From NCBI RefSeq assembly GCF_003696215.1, contig NZ_RFFG01000014.1:1-64000 (forward strand): a stretch of DNA of 64,000 nt, written 5' to 3'. The notes beneath the pieces were generated by a model that saw only the letters and a list, made by a program, of their open reading frames with translations, did not search any database and was not told the origin of the DNA. Both the position numbers and the translations under genes were made by a program. Positions within the stretch are counted from its first letter, which is position 1. Each line of letters opens with the position of its first letter. This document shows, piece by piece, positions 25,037 through 33,732 of this stretch. This stretch comes from Actinomadura harenae. Its GTDB lineage: Bacteria; Actinomycetota; Actinomycetes; Streptosporangiales; Streptosporangiaceae.

Positions 25037-27376
25037 ATGCGAACGTGGGCCATGGGTACCGCTCGTGCCGCCGCCCTCACGGCGAGCTTTGTGGCACTGG
25101 GCGCCAGTGTCATCCCCAACGCGGCGCTGGCCGACACCAGCAACGGAACCGGCAGCGTGCTCGGCGGCAACCAGATCAACGCGCCGGTCTCCGCGCCGAT
25201 CGACGCCTGCGGCAACGCCGTGGCGATCCTCGGCGTCGCGGACGCGGGCTGCAAGGGCGGCGCGACCGTCCACAACGGCACGGACGGCGGACACGGCCAC
25301 CAGGGCGGCCACGAAGGCAAGGACCACCACGGCGGTCACGGTGGCAAGGGCGGTCACGGTGGCAAGGGTGGCCACGGCGGTCACGGTGGCAAGGGTGGCG
25401 GGCACGGCGAGCGCGGTCGGGACGGCGGTGGGCAGAGCACGTCCGGTGTCGGCGGCGTCGGCTCCGGCAACCAGATCAACGCGCCGATCTCCGCCCCCGT
25501 GGACGTGTGCGGCAACGCGATCGCGATCCTCGGGAAGGCGGAGGCGGGGTGCGTCGGCGGCGCGTCCGTCCGCAACGGTGGCGCGGACGGGCAGAAGACC
25601 AGCGGGAGGGGCGGCGTCCTCGCGGGCAACCAGGCCCACGCGCCGATCTCCGCGCCGATCGACGTCTGCGGTGACGCGGTCGGCCTCCTCGGCGAGGCCA
25701 CGGCCGGATGCAGGGGCGGCGCGGTCGTCAAGAACGGTGGCCGCACCGGAACCGGGCAGCGGACGTCCGGGAACGGCAGCGTGGGCGGCGGCAACCAGGC
25801 GGACGCCCCGATCAGCCTGCCGATCAGCGCCTGCGGCGACAGCGTCGGGAACGCCGACGCCAAGTGCCACGGCGGGGCGTCCGTCCGGAACGGCGGCCAC
25901 GGATCCGGACGGCAGACGACCAGCGGCGACGGCAGCGTCCTCGGCGGGAACCAGCTGAACGCGCCGATCTCCGCGCCGGTCAGCATCTGCGGCAACACGG
26001 TCGGCCTGCTCGGCCAGGCGGGCGCGCACTGCGCGGGCGGCGCCCACGTCCGCAGCAGTTCGGGCGGCGACCAGCACACGTCCGGGAAGGGCGGCGTGCT
26101 GGCCGGGAACCAGGTGAACCTGCCGATCACCGCGCCCGTGACGGTCTGCGGCAACGCCGTCGCCATCCTCGGCGAGGCGACCGCCGGATGCCACGGCACC
26201 CTCAAGGTGTTCGGGTCGCGCGGCTCGGGCGCGCACACCCGGGTCGGCAACCAGGCGAACGCTCCGGCGTCGTCCCCGGTCGACGTCTGCGGCAACGACG
26301 CCGCCGTCGCCGCGTACACCAAGCCCGGTTGCGCGGACGGCATCGGCGGCGGCTACACCCCGTACGCCCGGCGGAACACCGACGCGCTCCGTCCCGTCCC
26401 CACGCACGGCGTGCAGAACGGCGGCCCGCTGGGCAAGGCCCTCAAGGGCGGCCTCGGCAAGGGCCTGCTGGGCAAGGGGCTGCTGGGCAAGGGCGGCGGC
26501 CTCGGCTCGGGTGTCCTGCCGGGCGCCCCGGGCTCGGCCCTGTCCGGCCTGCCGAAGCTTCCGCTGACGGGCGGCCTGTCCGGCCTTCCGCCGGCGTCCG
26601 GGCTCCGTCCCACGTCGGGCCTGCCCACCGCGCCGGGGATCCGTCCCGCCTCGAGCCTGCCCGCCGCGTCCGCGCTGCGGACCAGGTCGGGCCTGCCGCT
26701 TCCCCCCGGACTCCCGCTGGTGGACGGCCTGCCGCTCGTCTCCAACGTGCCGCTGATCTCGGGGCTGACCGCGAAGTCGGACCTGCCGCTCACCTCGGGG
26801 CTCGCCTCCGGCCTGCCGCTCGCCTCCAGGCTGCCGGGAGCGTCGCGCCTGGCGGCGGTTCCGGGGCTGTCGCGGGTGCCCGCCGCTCCGGCCTCGCTCG
26901 GGACGCCGCTGTCGCGGAGCCGCCGCGCCACGGGTGCTCCGGTGCCGTCCGTCCCGGGGCTGTCGCAGCTTCCCGTCCAGACGGGTCAGCTGCCCGCGCG
27001 GCTGCCGCTGGGCGCCGCGCGCATGCCGTCCGCGCCGTCCGGGACGGCCGTTCCGTCCGGGACGGCCGTTCCGCGGGTCGGCGGGCTGACCCGCGGACTG
27101 CCCACCGCTCCGGTGGCGCTGCCGGTGTCCGGCACCCTGCACACCCCGCAGGTCGGCGGCCTGACCGACAAGGCCCCGGTCAAGGACCTGACCCAGGGCG
27201 CCGGCCTCGGCCGCGTCATGGACCTGGGACGCGTCCAGAGGACCGCCGCCGAGGAGTCCGCCACCAGCGGCACGCACTCGGACTCGGCCTGGGTCCTGGG
27301 CGCCGCCGCGGTGCTGACGGCGCTGTCCGGCGCGCTGGCGCTGGGCCGCCGGGTCCGCCTCTTCCGCCGGGCCTGA
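25037..27376 (+). CDS. cell-surface protein with seven chaplin repeats
   Basis: The 779-residue protein has a signal peptide (residues 1-32, ending ALA-DTS). Seven chaplin units follow at about 39-77, 140-178, 192-231, 246-284, 298-338, 350-392 and 402-435. Each has GNQ, a PI/PV-SAP segment, and two Cys about 15-18 residues apart (10-14 in units 4 and 7). Between units 1 and 2 lies a Gly/His/Lys-rich stretch (about 83-133, many GGH and HGG). Residues about 455-750 are low-complexity, dominated by SGLP-like steps, with LPLTGG at 508-513. A hydrophobic helix (WVLGAAAVLTALSGALALG) and a basic tail RRVRLFRRA close the protein like a sorting signal, but no LPxTG stands directly before it. Chaplins are amyloid surfactants of aerial hyphae. 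GGAG lies 4 bases before the ATG. Confidence 0.87.
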   Translation: MRTWAMGTARAAALTASFVALGASVIPNAALADTSNGTGSVLGGNQINAPVSAPIDACGNAVAILGVADAGCKGGATVHNGTDGGHGHQGGHEGKDHHGGHGGKGGHGGKGGHGGHGGKGGGHGERGRDGGGQSTSGVGGVGSGNQINAPISAPVDVCGNAIAILGKAEAGCVGGASVRNGGADGQKTSGRGGVLAGNQAHAPISAPIDVCGDAVGLLGEATAGCRGGAVVKNGGRTGTGQRTSGNGSVGGGNQADAPISLPISACGDSVGNADAKCHGGASVRNGGHGSGRQTTSGDGSVLGGNQLNAPISAPVSICGNTVGLLGQAGAHCAGGAHVRSSSGGDQHTSGKGGVLAGNQVNLPITAPVTVCGNAVAILGEATAGCHGTLKVFGSRGSGAHTRVGNQANAPASSPVDVCGNDAAVAAYTKPGCADGIGGGYTPYARRNTDALRPVPTHGVQNGGPLGKALKGGLGKGLLGKGLLGKGGGLGSGVLPGAPGSALSGLPKLPLTGGLSGLPPASGLRPTSGLPTAPGIRPASSLPAASALRTRSGLPLPPGLPLVDGLPLVSNVPLISGLTAKSDLPLTSGLASGLPLASRLPGASRLAAVPGLSRVPAAPASLGTPLSRSRRATGAPVPSVPGLSQLPVQTGQLPARLPLGAARMPSAPSGTAVPSGTAVPRVGGLTRGLPTAPVALPVSGTLHTPQVGGLTDKAPVKDLTQGAGLGRVMDLGRVQRTAAEESATSGTHSDSAWVLGAAAVLTALSGALALGRRVRLFRRA

Positions 27377-27378
27377 CC

Positions 27379-27413
27379 GGTCCTGGACGGGGCCGGGGCT
27401 CCCGTCCAGGACC
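27379..27413 (+). terminator. terminator of the chaplin gene
   Basis: GGTCCTGGACGGG pairs perfectly with CCCGTCCAGGACC over 13 bp with a 9-base loop, starting 3 bases after the stop codon. No T tract follows. Confidence 0.75.
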
Positions 27414-27422
27414 GCGTCCGGA

Positions 27423-27464
27423 CGGGCCGCTTCCCGAGGGTCGGCCTCTCGGGCGAGCGGCCCG
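27423..27464. terminator. second stem-loop after the chaplin gene
   Basis: CGGGCCGCT pairs with AGCGGCCCG, and an inner CCCGAG pairs with CTCGGG, giving a long two-part stem. It backs up the first terminator or serves the minus-strand gene to the right. Confidence 0.6.
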
Positions 27465-27482
27465 CCTCCGGACCTCACAGAC

Positions 27483-27523
27483 GCTTTGCCCGTTCCGGAG
27501 GCGCGGTCTGGGGCGGGCAAAGC
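27483..27523. terminator. third stem-loop after the chaplin gene
   Basis: GCTTTGCCCG pairs with CGGGCAAAGC over 10 bp around a 21-base loop. Its role is uncertain. Confidence 0.4.
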
Positions 27524-27875
27524 CCTGTTCAACAAACGTCTCCTCTTCCGTCCGGGCCCGCCTCGCCCGGAAGGACTGGCCGCCGGGTGGGGTTGATATG
27601 CCCGGATGGAGAGTGAGGTCGAACGCGGACGGTTTTGTCGTCCCGATACGCGGAGAGACTCGTCCGGGTAGGGAGACGTGCTCGCCGATGGCGTGCCGAA
27701 CGGGAGAGCGGGCGCGGGAGACGCGATGAACGGGGGCGGACGCGATTATGATTACCGGGCGTCAAAGGATTCGTACTTAGTGCTACGCTCCGGACGGAGT
27801 GCGCAGAGGGGCTCAAAGGGTGCGGCGTCCGAATGTGAGCCGTCTGACCTGCGGAAACAAGGGTCGGTCGGAAGG

Positions 27876-28061
27876 CTACAGGGTGCGCACCTGGCGAATG
27901 ATCTTGCGACGCAGCTGGATCCGGCGGCTACCGTCGGGGTAGAGGCGCAGCCGGTCGAGCTCCCAGCCGCCGTGTTCGGCGCGCTCGGTGAGGATCTGCC
28001 GGGCGGTGTCACGGGTGGTGCCGCGCGGCAGTCGAAGGACGAGGTAGGTGTACTCCACCAT
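27876..28061 (-). CDS. DUF5703 family small protein
   Basis: A 61-residue protein read from ATG 28061; ATG 28070 is also possible and neither has a strong ribosome binding site. VEYTYLVLRLPRGTTRDTARQ, then EHGGWELDRLRLYPDGSRR and a basic IQLRRKIIRQ end, match the actinobacterial DUF5703 family over full length. The function is unknown; the basic C-terminus suggests nucleic-acid or ribosome contact. It is divergent from topA. Confidence 0.82.
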   Translation of the reverse strand: MVEYTYLVLRLPRGTTRDTARQILTERAEHGGWELDRLRLYPDGSRRIQLRRKIIRQVRTL

Positions 28062-28313
28062 TGCCCTCATTATGACCCGACGGTGTCCGGAGGACGGCCC
28101 GCCGGTGACGGCTTCGGTGGCGGCCCTTGTCCGCAGCCCCGGCGGTGACGTGTCATCCTGTGGGAGTTTCACGGCGGCCGTGGGGTGGCGGGGGTTTCCC
28201 GGGCGGGAATGAGCGGCGGGGTCCCTCCGGCATGGAAGCGTCGTCGGGAAGCGTTGTGGCGAAGCCGTCGCAACGGCGGTGAGAAGAGACCAGACAGCGA
28301 GGTTGGAGCGACT

Positions 28314-31079
28314 GTGCCAGCCAAGAACGGCACTGCGAAGGGTGGCCGGTCCGGGGCCGATGGTGGCACCCGCCTGGTGATCGTCGAGTCGCCTGCGAAG
28401 GCGAAGACGATCGCCGGGTACCTGGGCCGTGGCTACGTCGTGGAGTCCAGTATCGGCCATATCCGGGACCTGCCCGGGAGCGCCTCCGAGGTGCCCGCCA
28501 GGTACAAGGGCGAGTCCTGGGCCAAGCTCGGCGTGAACGTCGATCACGACTTCGAGCCCTTGTACGTGGTCAATGCCGACAAGCGGACACAGGTCGCCAA
28601 GCTCAAGAAGCTCCTGGAAGAGGCCGACGAGCTCTTCCTCGCGACGGACGAGGACCGGGAGGGCGAGGCGATCGCCTGGCACCTCCAGGAGGTGCTGAAG
28701 CCGAAGGTCCCCGTGCACCGGATGACCTTCAACGAGATCACCAAGGACGCGATCCGGCAGGCCGCGGCGAACCCGCGCGAGCTGAACCTGCGCCTCGTGG
28801 ACGCCCAGGAGACCCGGCGCATCCTCGACCGGCTGTACGGCTACGAGGTCAGCCCGGTCCTGTGGAAGAAGGTCATGCCGAAGCTGTCGGCGGGCCGGGT
28901 GCAGTCCGTGGCGACGCGGCTGGTCGTCGAGCGGGAGCGGGAGCGCATCGCGTTCGTCCCCGCGCACTACTGGGACATCCAGGCCGAGTTCGACACCGGC
29001 GGGCCCGCCGATCCGCACGTGTTCAAGGCCGGGCTGGTCGCCGTCGACGGCAAGCGCGTCGCGCAGGGCCGCGACTTCGCGTCCGACGGCAGGCTGAAGA
29101 CCCGCGACGTCCTGCACCTGGACGAGACGAACGCGCGCGGCCTGGCGGGACGGCTCACCGGACGGCCCTTCGAGGTCAAGTCCGTCGAGTCCAAGCCGTA
29201 CACGCGCAAGCCGTACCCGCCGTTCCGGACGACGACGCTGCAGCAGGAGGCCAGCCGCAAGCTGGGGTTCTCCGCCAAGTACACGATGTCGGTCGCGCAG
29301 AAGCTGTACGAGAACGGCTTCATCACCTATATGCGAACCGACTCGATCACGCTGTCCGAGACCGCGATCAGCGCCGCCCGGCGGCAGGCCGCGACGCTGT
29401 TCGGCGGCGAGTACGTCCCGGACCGTCCGCGCGTCTACACCTCGAAGGTGAAGAACGCGCAGGAGGCGCACGAGGCGATCCGCCCGGCCGGTGAGAGTTT
29501 CCGCACGCCGGGTGAGACCGGTCTGTCCGGCGACCAGTTCCGGCTGTACGAGCTGATCTGGAAGCGCACGATCGCGTCCCAGATGAAGGACGCGGCGGGC
29601 CAGTCGGTGTCGGTGCGGGTCACGGGCACGTCCACCGCGAACGAGGTCGCCGAGTTCGGCACGACCGGCAAGACGATCACGTTCCACGGCTTCCTGAAGG
29701 CCTACGTCGAGGGCGCGGACGACCCGTCCACCGACCGCGACGACCAGGAGCGACGCCTGCCGGCGCTCGCCCAGGGCGACCCGCTGTCGGCCCTGGCCCT
29801 GGCCGCCGAGGGCCACTCGACCCGTCCGCCCGCCCGCTACACCGAGGCGTCGCTGGTCAAGGAGCTGGAGGACCGCGAGATCGGGCGGCCGTCCACCTAC
29901 GCCTCGATCATCGGGACGATCCTCGACCGCGGCTACGTGTTCAAGAAGGGCACGGCGCTGGTGCCGTCCTTCCTGGCGTTCGCCGTGGTCAACCTGCTGG
30001 AGCAGCACTTCGGCAACCTGGTCGACTACGACTTCACCGCGCACATGGAGGACGGTCTCGACGAGATCGCGCGCGGCGAGGCCGAGCGCGTCCGCTGGCT
30101 CACCCGGTTCTACTTCGGGGACGGCGACCAGGGCAGCGAGGGCCTGAAGGACCTCGTCGGCGACATCGGCGACATCGACGCCAAGGGCATCTCGTCCTTC
30201 CCGATCCGGGGCACCGACATCATGATCCGGGTCGGCCGCTACGGGCCCTACCTGGACCGGGACGGCGCGCGCGTCAACATCCCCGAGGACATCGCGCCCG
30301 ACGAGCTGACCGCGGAGAAGGCCGAGGAGCTGTTCGCGCAGCCGTCCGGCGACCGCGAGCTCGGCGCCGACCCGGAGACCGGCCACACGATCGTCGCCAA
30401 GTCGGGACGGTTCGGGCCGTACGTCACCGAGATCATCCCGGAGCCCCCGGCTCCGGCCCCCGCCGCGGAGGGCGAGAAGAAGAAGCGCCCCAAGAAGGCC
30501 GCGGAGGCGCCGAAGCCGCGTACGTCGTCGCTGTTCAAGACGATGGCGCTCGACACGATCACGCTCGAGGACGCGCTGAAGCTGCTGTCGCTGCCGCGCA
30601 CCCTCGGCGAGCTCGAGGGCGAGCCCGTCACCGCGCAGAACGGACGTTTCGGCCCGTACATCAAGCGGGGCACCGACAGCCGGTCGCTCGGCTCCGAGGA
30701 CGACCTGTTCACGGTCACCCTCGAGCAGGCCAAGGAGCTGTTCGCCCAGCCCAAGGCCCGTGGACGCGGGCGCGCCGCGGCCGCCGCGCCGCTCCGCGAG
30801 CTCGGCGACGACCCGGCCAGCGGCAAGCCCGTGGTGGTCAAGGAGGGCCGGTTCGGCCCGTACGTGACCGACGGTGAGACGAACGCGTCGCTGCGCAAGG
30901 GCGACGAGGTCGAGTCGATCACGATCCAGCGCGCCGCCGAGCTGCTCGCCGAACGCCGCGAGAAGGTCGCCTCGGGCGGCGGCAAGAAGAAGGCCGCCGC
31001 CAAGCCCGCCAAGAAGACGGCGGCGAAGAGCGCCACGACGCGGAAGCGTTCGTCGGCCAAGTCGAGCTCCTCAGGGTGA
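28314..31079 (+). CDS. topA: DNA topoisomerase I
   Basis: The 921-residue type IA topoisomerase relaxes negative supercoils. The TOPRIM domain is at about 20-140, with VIVESPAKAKTI and the acidic TDEDREGEAIAWH triad. The catalytic Tyr lies in GFITYMRTDSITLS at about 340. The actinobacterial C-terminus carries four repeats centred on GR(F/Y)GPY(V/L/I) and a Lys/Ala-rich basic tail. GTG 28314 is preceded by GGAG with 6-base spacing and gives the expected N-terminus, while the longer in-frame ORF start adds 43 Arg/Gly-rich residues. It is followed 22 bases later by the tmk fusion, an arrangement conserved in actinomycetes. Confidence 0.97.
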   Translation: MPAKNGTAKGGRSGADGGTRLVIVESPAKAKTIAGYLGRGYVVESSIGHIRDLPGSASEVPARYKGESWAKLGVNVDHDFEPLYVVNADKRTQVAKLKKLLEEADELFLATDEDREGEAIAWHLQEVLKPKVPVHRMTFNEITKDAIRQAAANPRELNLRLVDAQETRRILDRLYGYEVSPVLWKKVMPKLSAGRVQSVATRLVVERERERIAFVPAHYWDIQAEFDTGGPADPHVFKAGLVAVDGKRVAQGRDFASDGRLKTRDVLHLDETNARGLAGRLTGRPFEVKSVESKPYTRKPYPPFRTTTLQQEASRKLGFSAKYTMSVAQKLYENGFITYMRTDSITLSETAISAARRQAATLFGGEYVPDRPRVYTSKVKNAQEAHEAIRPAGESFRTPGETGLSGDQFRLYELIWKRTIASQMKDAAGQSVSVRVTGTSTANEVAEFGTTGKTITFHGFLKAYVEGADDPSTDRDDQERRLPALAQGDPLSALALAAEGHSTRPPARYTEASLVKELEDREIGRPSTYASIIGTILDRGYVFKKGTALVPSFLAFAVVNLLEQHFGNLVDYDFTAHMEDGLDEIARGEAERVRWLTRFYFGDGDQGSEGLKDLVGDIGDIDAKGISSFPIRGTDIMIRVGRYGPYLDRDGARVNIPEDIAPDELTAEKAEELFAQPSGDRELGADPETGHTIVAKSGRFGPYVTEIIPEPPAPAPAAEGEKKKRPKKAAEAPKPRTSSLFKTMALDTITLEDALKLLSLPRTLGELEGEPVTAQNGRFGPYIKRGTDSRSLGSEDDLFTVTLEQAKELFAQPKARGRGRAAAAAPLRELGDDPASGKPVVVKEGRFGPYVTDGETNASLRKGDEVESITIQRAAELLAERREKVASGGGKKKAAAKPAKKTAAKSATTRKRSSAKSSSSG

Positions 31080-31101
31080 GCACGCCGATACCCTGACCGC
31101 T

Positions 31102-33525
31102 ATGACCAGTTCGCGTGTTCCCGGCTCGTCGGACGCCGCATCATCGCCGCGGTCGGGGGCCGCCACGTCAGCTCACCCGGCGGGGCCTCCGACCAGCGCT
31201 TTCGCTGCCGGAGCCCCGCCGGTGGCGTTCCGGCGCCTCCGGACGGCCCTCGGCGTGTCCGGGCTCGGACACTGGCTGACGCTGCCCGCGCTGACCGCGA
31301 TGGGGTACGCCGCGTCGACCGACACCTCCTTCGCCGGGCGCGCTCACGCGGTTGAGATCGTTTTGTTGCTCTGGCTGCTGCCGGTGCTGCTCCTTCCGGG
31401 CGCCGCGGCGGCCCTGGCCGCACGTCTCGACCGCCGCTCGACGCTCCTGTTCGCGGACGCGCTCCGGGCCGTCCTGGTCCTGTCGGTCCCGATGGCCGAC
31501 CTGCTGATCACGTCGCTGCGTCCGCTGATCTGGACGTCCGTCGCGACGGTCCTGGTCTCCTTCCTGGGCGTCCTGTGGGGGGCCGCCGCCTCCTCGTCCG
31601 CCCGCGCCCTGGCCTGGCCCCTCACCGAGGACGCCCCCCGCAAGCCCCAAGCCCCCCGCGGCACGCGCACCGAAGCGGGCGCACCTCCCAACGGAACGCA
31701 ACCCCACACGGACGACGCCACGGACGCCGCCACCGACCGGACGCGGTCCTTCGTGTCCGGATCCGCCGGCGGAGCACAGCCCCACACGGGCGGATCCGCT
31801 GGTGAGGGGCAGCCCTACGCGGGCGGGGCGGCCGACCGGACGGCCGCGTACGAGGTCGTCGACGGGCGGACCCGCGTCGACCTTCCGGTCGTGACCGGCG
31901 GATCGTCCGCGGCTCGGGCGGCGGACGCCGGGGACGCGGGGGACGTGGGGGACACGGCGTCCACGGATCACGCGGCGCGGCGCATGGCGCGGGCCGTCTT
32001 CGGCGTCGCGCCGGTGGCCGCGCTCGTGTTCGTCCTGACCTCGCTGCTCGCGGACAAGCTGCTGAACTCCGACGACCGCGTGCACCTCGCGCTGTACGTC
32101 GCCGCCGTCGTCTTCGCCCTGTCGGCGATCGTGACGTCGGTCGTCGGCGGGCTCCCCGGCGCGGACGGACCCGTTCCGGACGCTCCGGTCGCGCTGTTCC
32201 GGCGGCTCGGGCCGTCCGGAATCCGGGGGCTGCGGTTCGCGGTCGCCGCGTCCGCGCTCCCCGTGGGCGCGCTGCTCGCCGTCGCCCGCGTCCACACGGG
32301 CGCCCTGCACGGCGGCGACCCCGGCTACGGGATGATCCTCTGCACGCTCGCCGCGGGCCTGGCCTGCGGCCTGGTCGCGGGGCCGCGCGTGCTGCGCCCG
32401 TTCAGCCGCCGCCGCCTCCTCGGCCTCTCCTCGATCGCGTCAGCGCTGCTCCTGGCCGTGATCGCGGTCGGGCTGAACCTCGTCGTCGTCGTGTTCGTCG
32501 CGGGCTTCCTCGGCGTCGCCGCCGGCATGGCCTGGGCGTCCGCCGAGGCCGTCGTCACCGACAACCCGCTGCGCGTCCGCACCGGGACCGTCCTCACCCT
32601 GGTCGTCGCGGCGATCGCCGCCCCGCTCGCCGCGGGCGCGATCGGCGGGCGGCACGTCGGCCGGGACTTCCCCGGCTCGTCCGCCGCGCTGCTGATCACC
32701 GCCGTGATCGCCCTGGTCGCGGGCCTGATCGCCTACCGCCTGCTGGACGAGCGGACGGGGATCCCGCTCGTCCCGGACCTCGCGGCGGCGCTGCGCGGCG
32801 AGGTGTACGTCCCGCCGTCCGCCGCCCCGGCCGCGGCCCCGCGCCGCACCCGTGAGCGCGGCGTCTTCATCGTCTTCGAGGGCGGCGAGGGAGCGGGCAA
32901 GACCACCCAGTCCCGGCTGGCGGCGATCTGGCTGCGCGAACACGGCTACGAGGTCGTCACCACCCGTGAGCCCGGCGCCACCAAGACCGGCATGCGCCTG
33001 CGCGCCCTCCTCCTGGACCGCGAGACCACCGGCCTGTCGTCCCGCGCCGAGACCCTCCTCTACGCCGCCGACCGCGCCGACCACGTCGCCAACGTCATCC
33101 AGCCCGCCCTTGAGCGCGGCGCGATCGTCGTCAGCGACCGGTTCGTCGACTCGACCCTCGCCTACCAGGGGTTCGGCCGCCAGCAGCCGGTCGAGGAGAT
33201 CGCCGCCGTGAACGCCTGGGGCACCGGCGGCCTCGTTCCGGACCTGACCGTCCTGCTCGAACTCCCCCCGGAGAAGGGCCTGAACCGCCTCTCCAGCCCG
33301 GCCGACCGCATCGAGTCCGAGCCCCGCGAGTTCCACGAGCGCGTCCTCTCCGGCTTCCGCGCCCTCGCCGAGGCCGAGCCGGACCGCTACCTCGTCCTCG
33401 ACGCGAGCCGTCCCGAGGCCGAGATCCGCCGCGAGGTCCGGGACCGCATCCGCGACATCCTCCCCGACCCCGTCCCGGCCTCCACCGAGGACGCCACCAG
33501 CACCTTCCCCGCCATCACCGACTAG
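31102..33525 (+). CDS. tmk: membrane domain - thymidylate kinase fusion
   Basis: The protein has 807 residues. Residues about 40-580 form an MFS-like membrane region of some 10-12 helices, interrupted by a hydrophilic Gly/Ala/Thr-rich loop (about 180-290) with THTGGS-type repeats. Residues about 588-795 are dTMP kinase, with P-loop FEGGEGAGKTTQ, TREPGATKTG, SDRFVDSTLAYQG and the LSSPADRIE lid region. The kinase makes dTDP from dTMP. Fusion to a transporter-like domain is known in Streptomyces and relatives. The position between topA and holB is conserved. Confidence 0.93.
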   Translation: MTSSRVPGSSDAASSPRSGAATSAHPAGPPTSAFAAGAPPVAFRRLRTALGVSGLGHWLTLPALTAMGYAASTDTSFAGRAHAVEIVLLLWLLPVLLLPGAAAALAARLDRRSTLLFADALRAVLVLSVPMADLLITSLRPLIWTSVATVLVSFLGVLWGAAASSSARALAWPLTEDAPRKPQAPRGTRTEAGAPPNGTQPHTDDATDAATDRTRSFVSGSAGGAQPHTGGSAGEGQPYAGGAADRTAAYEVVDGRTRVDLPVVTGGSSAARAADAGDAGDVGDTASTDHAARRMARAVFGVAPVAALVFVLTSLLADKLLNSDDRVHLALYVAAVVFALSAIVTSVVGGLPGADGPVPDAPVALFRRLGPSGIRGLRFAVAASALPVGALLAVARVHTGALHGGDPGYGMILCTLAAGLACGLVAGPRVLRPFSRRRLLGLSSIASALLLAVIAVGLNLVVVVFVAGFLGVAAGMAWASAEAVVTDNPLRVRTGTVLTLVVAAIAAPLAAGAIGGRHVGRDFPGSSAALLITAVIALVAGLIAYRLLDERTGIPLVPDLAAALRGEVYVPPSAAPAAAPRRTRERGVFIVFEGGEGAGKTTQSRLAAIWLREHGYEVVTTREPGATKTGMRLRALLLDRETTGLSSRAETLLYAADRADHVANVIQPALERGAIVVSDRFVDSTLAYQGFGRQQPVEEIAAVNAWGTGGLVPDLTVLLELPPEKGLNRLSSPADRIESEPREFHERVLSGFRALAEAEPDRYLVLDASRPEAEIRREVRDRIRDILPDPVPASTEDATSTFPAITD

Positions 33526-33617
33526 GCCCCTCCCGCCTCGTCCCACCCTCCTGGCGCCCCAGGGGCCCTTTCCCCTGCCCACGGCCCGCCTGTCTGCTCA
33601 CCCATATCTCCCGAGAG

Positions 33618-33638
33618 TTATCCACAGCCTGTGGGTAA
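33618..33638. promoter_or_regulatory. inverted pair of DnaA-box-like sequences upstream of holB
   Basis: TTATCCACA at 33618-33626 is a perfect consensus DnaA box. Three bases later TGTGGGTAA reads TTACCCACA on the other strand, one mismatch from the consensus. Together they form a 21-bp near-palindrome about 95 bases before the holB start, in an otherwise gene-free gap. Confidence 0.5.
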
Positions 33639-33732
33639 CGTCGCGGGGGGCCGCGTCCGCGGGCAGGGTGGTGTCGAGGGGCATGGAGCGGGACGGCGCC
33701 GTGAGGGGAGGTGAGGCCGTAGCCTTCTGTGC

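Larger units (their letters stand above)
27377..27875. other. 499-bp gap after the chaplin gene with three stem-loops
   Basis: The left part holds three hairpins, listed separately. The rest (27524-27875) shows no gene with recognisable motifs. It contains a locally AT-rich patch near 27745-27785. Confidence 0.5.

Noticed and set aside
25300..25440. Short GGTGGCAAGGGC-type DNA repeats considered as a CRISPR array
   Set aside because: They encode the Gly/His/Lys block of the chaplin protein in frame, with no spacers.
24460..25958. Long alternative ORFs overlapping the chaplin leader
   Set aside because: They are Arg/Pro/Ala-rich translations of GC-rich DNA in the wrong frame and overlap the well-supported chaplin gene.
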